Below, piece after piece: positions 56,158 through 64,000 of a stretch of 64,000 bases of DNA. Each line of letters begins with the position of its first letter. The first letter of the stretch is position 1. The stretch is from Scleroderma bovista (Eukaryota; Basidiomycota; Agaricomycetes; Boletales; Sclerodermataceae). Location of the stretch: positions 124,001-188,000 of the forward strand of contig JAYMGJ010000157.1 of assembly GCA_037178675.1 (NCBI GenBank), read 5' to 3'. The notes beneath the pieces were generated by a model. The model made no database searches and was not told the origin of the DNA. It was given only the letters and a program-made list of their open reading frames with translations. Both the position numbers and the translations under genes were made by a program.

Positions 56158-57435
56158 CTAGACTTCTTCCTCCATCGGATGTAAAACATTCCGTCCCACC
56201 AGCCAACCGACCTTTGCTACCCAACGATCCCTTATGTCCTTCATTACATTCCAGCCCTCAGGACCTCTCGCGTCCGCAAATCCGTCTAGTGTCCGCTCCC
56301 ATGCATGGACAGTTTCGCCCCCGAACATACCGCCCTCGTGGTTAACCACTTCACCTATCCTGTCTATCCACGCTACCCACTCTTGCGAGAGACGGGGAAG
56401 TAGCAATGGCGCCAGCGAGGATTGGGCAAGGGGTGGTTGCGAGATGATATGTGATGTAAGCGCAGAGAGAAAGAGGAAAGTCTCGGTTGGATGGGATTTG
56501 TCTTTGTGTTGTAACTGCAAAGCGGCTGCGTAACTTCGCGATGAAGTACCGCATCCTTGAGGTATCTCAGTGGTGGAGACGTAGGAAAAATAAGGGATAT
56601 ATGACACGCAGGCAGACACAAAATCGTTGATGTGGGGTCTTAGTCGAGACAAAACGTAAGACTCCCGCATCTGACTGCCATCCGTTCCATTGTTGGGCCT
56701 TTGACAGTCAAGGCCGCTGAAAGTAGGTCTGGGTGGCCCAACCCCGAACCCAAACCCTAGAGAGGAAGTGGTGGAACATGAAGTAAACGTTGGTGTATTG
56801 GAATATGGATAGGCATCTCGTAACTTCCTGCTGGACTGGTCCAGGGCTTGTATGGCCATTTCAAGAGTCGGTCGTGGTATAAGAGGTAAAATGAGGGACT
56901 TGAGTGACGGCTGCGCATTAATCATGGCATTCAACAGTGGCAATAAAGATTGGGGGGGTAAACTCGCTGTCCCCCGGGCATCAAATGACTGGGAACTTGG
57001 CAGATCTGAGGACATACCAAGTAAGATGCCAACATCTACGTCATCCTCTTCGTTTCGTTGCTTCGATTCTTTTGTATGGGAATCATCCTTCGCATCGGTG
57101 GGCTGTACCAACTTTGCCCGTTTCGGGGCCGAGCGTTTTGGCCGCTCTGGTGTTGGGCTACGGTCCATTGTCACGTCCCTTGCTGTCTGGCGCGGGGACT
57201 CTGCTTCATCGTCAGGCTCATGACGACGCTTGTGTACTCGCTGTATGGGATGCGGGATGTTCATGTGCGAGGACAGCTGTTGCAAGGCAGACGGTTGCTT
57301 GTGGCCAGCCTCTTGCTTGCCTGAACCGTGAACTGATGACCCCCCCGGCAGACCAAATCCAAATCCAAAGCGCGACGAGGGGTGGTTCACGGGATTGTGA
57401 AGGAAGTCTAGCTGTGGATACACAACGTTCGCCAT
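56158..57435 (-). CDS. STS1: Proteasome nuclear tether STS1/cut8
   Basis: Sts1/Cut8 anchors the proteasome in the nucleus. ATG 57435 gives MANVVYPQLDFLHNPVNHPS; an in-frame ATG at 57534 lies upstream but would extend into the promoter. A Gly/Phe segment (RFGFGFGLPGG) and a bipartite basic signal (HKRRHEPDDEAES, PKRSAPKRAKLV) precede the conserved helical domain: SLPPQSLLPLLNAMINAQPS, LKSLILPLIPRPTLEMAIQA, LDQSSRKLRDAYPYSN, SYVLSRLRPHINDFVSACVS, AWIDRIGEVVNHEGGMFGGE and WNVMKDIRDRWVAKVGWLVG. It ends RNVLHPMEEEV at 56158. No introns. The long run of helices and the VVNHEGGMFG loop fit the family well. Confidence 0.9.
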   Translation of the reverse strand: MANVVYPQLDFLHNPVNHPSSRFGFGFGLPGGSSVHGSGKQEAGHKQPSALQQLSSHMNIPHPIQRVHKRRHEPDDEAESPRQTARDVTMDRSPTPERPKRSAPKRAKLVQPTDAKDDSHTKESKQRNEEDDVDVGILLGMSSDLPSSQSFDARGTASLPPQSLLPLLNAMINAQPSLKSLILPLIPRPTLEMAIQALDQSSRKLRDAYPYSNTPTFTSCSTTSSLGFGFGVGPPRPTFSGLDCQRPNNGTDGSQMRESYVLSRLRPHINDFVSACVSYIPYFSYVSTTEIPQGCGTSSRSYAAALQLQHKDKSHPTETFLFLSALTSHIISQPPLAQSSLAPLLLPRLSQEWVAWIDRIGEVVNHEGGMFGGETVHAWERTLDGFADARGPEGWNVMKDIRDRWVAKVGWLVGRNVLHPMEEEV

Positions 57436-57540
57436 TGTTGTAGGTGGGGGCCAGAGTGAGAGAAGACTCGTCGGTATAAGCTTTGTATCCAAGTTGTGCA
57501 GCCTGCCTGATGCAATGAGGCGCGGAACGAGCACGTGACC

Positions 57541-57604
57541 CGAAAGAAATATAAGGCCTCTCTTTTTTTTTCTTTCTCTTCTTTCTTTTCATCTTCGACG
57601 TGCC
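57541..57604 (+). promoter_or_regulatory. Core promoter with TATA-like box and pyrimidine tract
   Basis: AAATATAAG at 57547-57555 is followed by about 35 nearly pure pyrimidines to 57592. This arrangement is usual at strongly transcribed fungal genes such as ribosomal and snoRNA host genes. It lies in the divergent interval with STS1. Confidence 0.45.
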
Positions 57605-57631
57605 ATGGTGAGTCGCGCCTTGTATCTCTCT

Positions 57632-57749
57632 CGCAGTGACGACACATTGAATCGCTACGTCGAAGCTCCTTGTGGGCTCGTGAATTATCTTATATACCCA
57701 AATTTCCGAGCTTTGTGGTCGTTCCTTTGTCGTTCATTTTGCTGATGCG
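57632..57749 (+). ncRNA. Candidate box C/D snoRNA in intron 1
   Basis: A 4-bp terminal stem, CGCA (57632-57635) with TGCG (57746-57749), directly flanks a box C-like GTGACGA (57636-57642, one change from consensus) and a box D CTGA (57742-57745). Size about 118 nt. The guide target was not determined. Confidence 0.33.
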
Positions 57750-57858
57750 TGTTGCCAGACCCCACGGCTTCCTGTTCTCGGAGGTGAGCTCGCAAGTTCT
57801 TTGTAACCAATGTGATGCAATAAAATAGAAGTCAAGCCCTGACCTTGTCTCAAGGACA

Positions 57859-57935
57859 AGTGTTGATGAGCATCCATGCTAATACTGATCCCTTGGCATC
57901 TCATGTCTACTTGAATGTCTGCTGACTCCTACACT
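57859..57935 (+). ncRNA. Candidate box C/D snoRNA in intron 2
   Basis: TTGATGA (57863-57869) resembles box C. CTGA at 57885-57888 could be D' and CTGA at 57922-57925 box D. AGTGT (57859-57863) can pair with ACACT (57931-57935), though five unpaired bases follow box D. Size about 77 nt, normal for the class. No target assigned. Confidence 0.3.
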
Positions 57936-58047
57936 GGCAGATACGACTCGGCATTTCAGCGATGTCTGCATAGAGATAAGGCGATTGGCTATGTACCCAA
58001 GGTTTAATAATATATCTATTATCGTACCGTATCAGCTAGTGCGTTGT

Positions 58048-60825
58048 TTAAGACGATGTCGCAAGTATGTTAGCTGTCCACATAAATAATACTGCAAGGG
58101 CAACTTTTCCTTTTAATCCAAGCTGGCCCTCTTTCCATGTGTCTCGGTACTGTATTGCTTGTAATGTCAAACGTCCTATCCAGGGTTGAGGTTGGGTCGG
58201 CCTGCCATGTTCAGGCGCGCAGCCCTCATCGTAAACAGAAGGCTCATCCTCGCCTGCTGCAGCCAAGGGTACAGCTTCTGAGTTGGTGTTCCCGTTGACA
58301 ACCTGTCTGGTGGTTGCACGAAAATTTGTCGGTAGTGACTTCTCTGGCTGATGACATATCCGCGATGTAATTTCCCCGCTGGCCCATGCAACCTGATGGG
58401 ACACGTATACGAAGATGAACGACATGAGAATGAAATTGAGCGCGCGCCATTTTGTCCCGGGAATGATCAGGATACCCTTCGTGTCTCCGGCAAGCCAGAA
58501 ATGGTATTGGATTATAAACGTCTCCAGAGAACATTTCCCAATAAATGCGAACGCACGGGAGGTGCAGGTCCGTAGTAGCGGGCTAGCATTACGCAGGATG
58601 ACGAAGGCAAAGATCGGGAGAAATGAGATGTAGGGGTGCCAAGCATTGTATGTGAACTTGGATTCCTGGTTCAGCTCGAAACCAAAGAACCACAATAAGA
58701 CGAGAACAGAGCACCCGCATGCTGCCTTGACCAGCGTGGGCCACATAGGGTGGTCAGTAAGGTGACGTTCGCGGACCTTAATGACTACCACCGCAGTCAA
58801 CATCCCATAGTAGACTATGTATTGGTCGAGGGTTACCCGGAATCTCCACTCCCGCGCTGACCAATTGATGTTGAATATTTGCTTCAGGACGTCGAAGAAT
58901 GACTCCAGGAGGAGGTCCTGTTTTATGAACATGGCGAACGTAGACATGGAAAAGAGCATCTTGCACAAGAGGAAAGGTATGTTGTCGTTGAATCTGGATC
59001 CGATTGCCATCGTGACGTAGATTATCAAGAACCACATAGACACCAGTGGCGCAAAGTAGTACGAAAGATAATCTGTGTTCATGGTGTATACGAGCACGAT
59101 GGTAAGAACGTTCAAGCGAATCATTACCTGCGCGAAGGGTGATGGTTAATAAAAATATATGCGATGATTCAGTCACTGACTTGAGCAATGCGAAGAAAAC
59201 CAAAGTCTGCTTTCTTCAAATAGAAGGTTGTGTGACCATAACCAGTCATGAAAAGATATGCGGCAACGAGAACTCGAATCGGGTTGTAAATCCCAGATAT
59301 CTTCGACGCTCCCAGATAGTGATAAATAAGGATTGCAACTGAAAAGGAAGGTCAGATGCCAGCTACATAGCGCCATGCAAGACATACTTTGCATCCAACC
59401 CTTCCACTCGTCACTTTGGTCGCGATTTAAGAAACCCAAATCCTTGTCGCCTCGGCGTATGGTGGCTAGCCCCACAGCGAGAGAGGCAAAGGAGAGGAAG
59501 GCAAAAACCCAGGGGTCAAATTGCTTCTGTTCCTTGAACCACAGTCCAGTGCGGTCTGCAAAGTATATAATGCACACCGCAGCACCGAAAATTACCACTG
59601 GAAAATAACCTTTTCCAGGAGTTTGAAAACCTGTGTTAACGGTGAGGCTAGAAACGAAGCAAACAGGGTGCTTGTTGCATGCTTACAGAGTTGAAATGAA
59701 GAGATAGCAGTGTATGTCGCAATAGCAATCAGAAAGATCAGCTGTATTGAAGATGGCCAAGGGTAGGCTCGACAGCATGTCTTATCCATGGGTGGGGTTT
59801 TAGGAAATTCGTTGTTGCAACGTAGATTAAGTAGAATATTGGCTTGAATCCGGACTACAGGGTCCGAGAAATGTAACCCGTCCTCTGTCAGAGAATCTCC
59901 TAGCAGCTTGTTGAAAACGAGAGGAAACCGGACGGGGACAGTAAGGGTGGACCCAATCGACGACCAAAAAGAACGGGTATATGATGGCTTGATGCGGTGA
60001 TAGAGGTCCGAATTCATTGCATCTATGTCCGAGGAATGCATGGTATTGTATCGTTCCGGGGAGAGTTTTGAAGTGACGATATCTTCCACTGGAAGAAATA
60101 CTATCTCATCTGCTGGTTTAATGCGTGCAACGGATATCGTTCCAACGTGTGACTGTACCATGGCCTCCCATGCTGGGAGACCCCCTGAAGAATTGGCATA
60201 CCGAAGATACCAAAGGCCAGACCCGAGGACAAGAAGGGCAGGCGACTGTAGGCTCATATTCCCGACGCGCTCTTCCTTGGGATGGACCAATGCTAAGGTA
60301 GACGAGGTGTTCAAAAATGGGTCCCAAATAAAATCGAGAATAATGTTGGAGTCGGTGACAAAAGAATGGTCAGCATGCTTCCGATCATCTTCAGAAGGCG
60401 CGCTGGGTAGTTTGGGATCAACAAGGTGAACAAGTTGAAAATATAACGTTCGGGTCACTGAATCGCCTGCAAACACCACTCGTCGAGACGCGAGACAGCG
60501 AGCAGCGTCTTTGGGTTGATACTGATGTAACATACACCCTAAAAGATGCAATGAAGAAGCGCAAAACATCGCAAGACCATGTACTCGCCTTCCGGCTGCC
60601 AGTTTCGGTGTGCGTCATCTAACCAGCTGCCTTTGGTCACGAGTGCATCGCAACGAACGGGATCGAGATGGTCTAGAGCAGCCAAGTCTGTATTTCGCAA
60701 CGTCAAGACGTGCTCTAGCACATACCAAACAAAAACCACCGCAACACGCCCGCCAGTACGGAGAGCACCATTATGGATAACGCCAGGACATTGTACCATG
60801 ACAATTCAAGTCTCTTGGTTGACAT
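58048..60825 (-). CDS. CAS1: CAS1-type glycan O-acetyltransferase
   Basis: This Golgi or secretory-pathway enzyme O-acetylates surface glycans, like Cryptococcus Cas1 and animal CASD1. ATG 60825 starts [20 protein letters not shown], a signal-anchor helix. The lumenal SGNH/PC-esterase part has [20 protein letters not shown] (Ser nucleophile), a Gly block near [17 protein letters not shown], and [14 protein letters not shown] (Asp/His). A multi-spanning acyltransferase part follows: [88 protein letters not shown] and [20 protein letters not shown]. Stop 58048. About five introns. Both halves are complete. The acetyl acceptor in this fungus is unknown. Confidence 0.92.
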
Positions 60826-61169
60826 GAGGGCGAGAACAGAAAGGGTGGCGAAGCACTAAGTCTGGTGAAAAACTATATACATAGTAGTACAACACTCGAA
60901 ATGCCGCCTGCGTCGGCAGAACCCTTGCTTGCTGCATGCACTTTGGACTGCTTAAATTGATTACCTGATGGCTATCAGATGCATAGCACTAGTAACTAGT
61001 ATATAGTATTGATCTCTTCATCTGCTATGCAGAAGACACTAGAAGACACCATCCAAGGGCATGCCACTGGCCAGATGATTGTCAAACAAGAAGTCCAAGC
61101 AAGAATGATTGCTAGCCATGGTGGAACTAGCAATAGGCATGAAGGTGATAGTGACTACAAATGTAGAGA
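60826..61169. other. CAS1 upstream region grading into transposon debris
   Basis: About 340 bases. The first part should be the CAS1 promoter. From 61009 an open frame (MQKTLEDTIQGHATGQMIVK) of unknown nature runs into the left arm of the hairpin. It may belong to the Helitron relic, but I recognise no motif. Confidence 0.3.
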
Positions 61170-61485
61170 TGTCACAAATTTATTTTTTCCATTAAAACAT
61201 CACGCTTTGTCATGCCTTTACTTAAAATGGACTTAAAATGGACTTATAAGTCTCTTGTAATGATGTTTTGATGAGAACTTGTGCCTTGGAATAGATTTTA
61301 ATGGCATTGTAAGGGTCGTGACAAAGTGTGATGGTCACACTTTGTCACGACCCTTACAATGCCATTAAAATCTATTCCAAGGCACAAGTTCTCATCAAAA
61401 CATCATTACAAGAGACTTATAAGTCCATTTTAAGTAAAAGCGTGACAAAGTGTGACGTTTCAATGCAAAAAATAAATTTGCGACA
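61170..61485. repeat. Large inverted repeat (hairpin) at the Helitron helicase segment
   Basis: The left arm 61170-61331 and the right arm 61335-61485 are inverted copies separated by only 3 bases (axis 61333). The inner 101 bp (61231-61331 with 61335-61435) pair perfectly. The outer third has about seven mismatches, and the left arm carries an extra 11-bp tandem copy of ACTTAAAATGG. The right arm is part of the degraded helicase frame (KINLRQTDQDITNS lies at its outer edge), so the left arm is an inverted duplication of it. Confidence 0.9.
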
Positions 61486-62330
61486 GACAGACCAGGATAT
61501 TACCAACAGCACACATGGAACCATCATGGACATAATACTGCACCCTGACAAAACATACTCAAAGGAGGAATGAGACATGGTCTTGAAGAATGTACCATTA
61601 TACCTGTCAAGTCCGGGTCTCACTGCAAGCATTTCTCAATGTTTCATGACAAAACATTGTAAAAAAATAGAAGAAAGAGATACTCTTTTATTCACAATTT
61701 TGTTACACAAAAAAGACAAATATCATACAGAATCTTTTTTGTCTTTCTTTTGCCAAGACATGATTTGCAAGGTATAGGATATATCAAGTTCACGGAGAAC
61801 TCACGTCAAGGCAGGGTAGACAGCGAGGTGTGGTAACAAGCGAATGGAGCATAGACCAGGTGTCATGCTTAACGGAAGTATAACTGTGCGACTGTGACCG
61901 GAGTAAGTGACTGAGCGACCGGAGTAACCGGATAAGTCCCGGAGTTGGACATGGTCGTAACAATACCTCTTGGTGAAGCTAGAGCACATGCAACTGCAAG
62001 CCAAACCATTAAAAGGTCTAGAGGCAGTTGTCATATTCATTGAACTTGTTACCAAGTCTATGCAAGTCTGGGTTGTCAAGAATGATGGAAACCAACCACA
62101 GCAAATGGTCAAATGGCATCAATTTCTGATTACAGCAGCATATGCATTCACAGACTATCAATCACAAGGTTGAACAATCCCATACAATGTAATGGATATA
62201 GCAACACACCACCTACAGGGGGCCTTAGCCTGTTCAACCTCTATGTTGCACTCTCACGCAGTTCAGGGAAATCAACCATACAAGTGCTGAGGGATTTCGA
62301 TGCCAAAGTATTCCAAGCTATCACATAGCT
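61328..62330 (+). mobile_element. Helitron relic, Pif1-like helicase C-terminal part
   Basis: This is degraded rolling-circle transposon coding sequence. The frame from 61328 contains DQDITNSTHGTIMDIILHPD, matching the C-terminal Helitron helicase region where N-G-T-R-G-x-I is usual. An in-frame TGA at about 61571 breaks it, after which MVLKNVPLYLSSPGL continues in the same frame. Farther right come FLITAAYAFTDYQSQG, a stop, then a frame change to GGLSLFNLYVALSRSSGKST and IQVLRDFDAKVFQ. These are the last helicase motifs (Q-G-Q-T and Y-V-A-L-S-R-x-R types). No Rep domain and no clear ends were seen. The element is inactive. Confidence 0.8.
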
Positions 62331-62760
62331 TGCAACTACTTGCCAAAGATGATTCATTAAAAAAAACTCGACATGGAGACGAAAGAGCAATGGAAAAGAA
62401 ATGGAAGAGGGCAGCAGCGAAACTGAAGGGAAGGAGACTTGGTAAGGACGAGATCGAGAGATAGAGGTGCCAAACAAGGCGATTACTAATAGGACACAAG
62501 GGCGAATTTTATATTTCTCACGCTCGTCCAGAATAGGGAACGTTTTCCAAACCGGCAGGTTCTCACGATTTAACGAACTCCCAGAACCCTTGCTCTCCAA
62601 GCAAGGGAACTACCACACTGTTTGGCAACAGTGTCAAGGGCAATATGGTAAATACATGGCATATTTGCAGATTGTAATGTAAGTCCGTCGCTACATAGAC
62701 AAATGACAGACAAAGGTAAAATGAATGTCCGGCTGGGCACTACTATGCCATGAACGGAAG
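62331..62760. other. Intergenic, transposon flank to rhomboid 3' end
   Basis: About 430 bases with A-rich runs and no recognised gene. It may contain the Helitron 3' terminus, but I could not point to a hairpin plus CTRR end with confidence. Confidence 0.3.
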
Positions 62761-64000
62761 TTATATACTAGTACCTCCGGTGGTTGTGGTATACGTGGTA
62801 AAACCTGGGATAACTGGTTAGAAATCCAGAGATTGAGTTCAACACCAAAACTCACCAGTCCCTTTACAGTAGTTGTTGGACGATAAAGGTATGCAAGACA
62901 GATACCGGCAGCCAGAACAGGCTAACAAACACAGTTGGTGAGGGACACGAAAACTAACTCTGAGAAGAGGGACGCACCAGCATACGGATCTGACGTATAA
63001 AAATTGCGAATGAGCACTACAAACAGCACGACCGCCAGAGGAATTGCAGCCAGCCTGAAAGCCCACATAATAGTCTTGTGTCGCTTTGTAGGGCTGATCA
63101 CGGGATAAAAAGTTGTCCCAACGAGAAGGCCCATACAGAGACCTCCGAGGTGGGCTAAAATGATATCAGTATTGATGGAGGATGGCGATAGCAAGCTCAC
63201 ACACCGAAATTGTCAACATCTTCGTGGTAAAGGTTATCAGTCGGGTTGGATTATATAGTACAATACCACACATACATGGAATATAACCAAGGGCAATACC
63301 AAACAAGAGTTCCACCGACATCCAAGCAAACTAAGTATATGTGAGACTCACTAGAGTGAAGATGTAGAACACATACCCTTTTCCAAGGCCGGGAATGATA
63401 TTGCCAATGAGCGAACAAATCCACCCAAGTCACCTAAGGCTATGTCAAGATTTCATTAATCAATCACAACGCTGAGGGTACGCACCGCAACGGTACCAAA
63501 GATGGCACCGCTGGCACCCACGGATGGCGCACCAACAAGTGCGAAGTTTCCACCCAAGACATTCCTATGCAGTGTGACCACTGGAATTTACAAAGGAGCT
63601 TGCAACATACCCAAATATTCCAGCAGAAAAGTAAGTAATTAAGAAACCGCCTGAGCCCATTTCTCGTTCAATCTGGTCAGTGATGATCAGTCCAATTCGG
63701 TGTGGAGTGCACACGAACTACCTGAGCAGACAAAGTCAGCTGTGCCAGCATGTTCAGTAGGATATGAATAATGCCCGCATGGAGGAATATGGGAGTGATA
63801 AACCTAAACCATCAAGGAGTCAAAAAATGTCTTGGTCAGAATTCTTTTTTGTTCACCGAAACCACTGGTTTGGAGTTCCGTTCGCAAACCCTCCAAACCC
63901 ACACACATCCTCGATAGAGCATAAACTAGTCGGAGGGTTTGCAGTGTCATCAAGGCCTAAAACGAAGGTGCTGAGGACTAACAAATCATTCAAGGGGCTT
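62761..64000 (-). CDS. Rhomboid intramembrane serine protease, 5' truncated by window edge
   Basis: This is a membrane-embedded serine protease. The part inside the window reads, from the right edge, ANPPTSLCSIEDVCGFGGFA and NGTPNQWFR, then the transmembrane core: FITPIFLHAGIIHILLNMLA, QLTLSAQIEREMGSGGFLIT, and GAPSVGASGAIFGTVAV, which holds the catalytic Ser. The His partner is in NFAHLGGLCMGLLVGTTFYP. A last transmembrane helix (AAIPLAVVLFVVLIRNFYTS) leads to a Cys-rich tail (CSGCRYLSCIP, NNYCKGTG) and, past one more intron, a Thr-rich end at 62761. If that intron is not removed, the stop is near 62839. The N-terminal cytosolic part lies beyond 64000. Confidence 0.87.

Larger units (their letters stand above)
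57593..57980 (+). ncRNA. Probable spliced non-coding snoRNA host transcript
   Basis: Downstream of a strong-looking promoter are good splice sites but almost no coding capacity. The first exon ends CCATG before GTGAGT (57608). Intron 1 is 57608-57758, exon 2 is only 25 bases (57759-57783), intron 2 is 57784-57940, and exon 3 starts at 57941. Both introns are 150-157 nt against the usual 50-60 nt here, and each carries box C/D-like signals. Joined exons would encode only MTPRLPVLG plus an unfamiliar tail running into the CAS1 3' end. A short protein gene cannot be excluded. Confidence 0.35.

Noticed and set aside
56852..57443. Long plus-strand frames opposite STS1
   Set aside because: They are antisense to the STS1 disordered N-terminal part and lack any domain.
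61009..61236. Open frame left of the hairpin as a host gene
   Set aside because: It runs into the inverted repeat and has no domain, so transposon debris is the likelier source.
1..64000. CRISPR arrays, bacterial operons, prophage
   Set aside because: No regular spaced repeats or prokaryotic gene layout; spliced eukaryotic genes fill the window.

Overview
The window is nuclear DNA of a filamentous basidiomycete, most likely an Agaricomycete mushroom. The signs are genes split by many 40-70 nt GT-AG introns, head-to-head and tail-to-tail genes a few tens to hundreds of bases apart, a complete NADPH oxidase, a cytochrome-b5 fused sphingolipid desaturase, a CAS1 glycan O-acetyltransferase, a fungal DUF2235 hydrolase and a Helitron relic. 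No CRISPR array, tRNA, rRNA or bacterial-style operon was seen. All gene models were spliced by eye from the sequence. Outer limits are usually firm, but some internal exon edges are approximate.

Layout, left to right (strand): DUF2235 hydrolase (-), NUS1 (-), DUG3 (+), ICE2 (+), MOCS2B (-), PsuG-PfkB fusion (+), IRC3 helicase (-), ADP/ATP carrier (-), SIZ1 SUMO ligase (-), nudC (+), EED-like WD40 protein (-), complex I TIM17-family subunit (+), Rap1-like BRCT/Myb protein (-), RPS16 (-), RAD51 (+), SER33 (-), HIS7 (+), PAL1 (-), delta-8 sphingolipid desaturase (+), RPL13 (-), secreted-type single-pass membrane protein (+), unknown gene (-), TAF5 (-), noxA-type NADPH oxidase (-), NUP155/NUP170 (+), RINGv membrane E3 ligase (-), a poorly resolved 1.7 kb stretch, REX4-like exonuclease fold (+), PPR-type protein (-), STS1/cut8 (-), a probable non-coding snoRNA host transcript (+), CAS1 (-), Helitron relic with a large hairpin, and a rhomboid protease cut by the right edge (-).

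Most of the window is conserved housekeeping: translation, amino-acid synthesis, mitochondria, nuclear pore, transcription and recombination. Divergent pairs share short intergenic promoters: NUS1/DUG3, MOCS2B/PsuG-PfkB, SIZ1/nudC, EED-like/complex I subunit, SER33/HIS7, PAL1/desaturase, noxA/NUP155 and STS1/snoRNA host. The genes do not form one pathway. A loose chromatin and DNA-maintenance group (SIZ1, EED-like, Rap1-like, RAD51, TAF5) is spread through the middle.

The least ordinary stretches are the right-hand 3 kb (Helitron relic with a near-perfect inverted duplication of its own helicase segment), the snoRNA-host candidate at 57.6-58.0 kb, the REX4-like protein whose catalytic acidic residues are replaced, and 51.4-53.1 kb, where both strands look partly coding.
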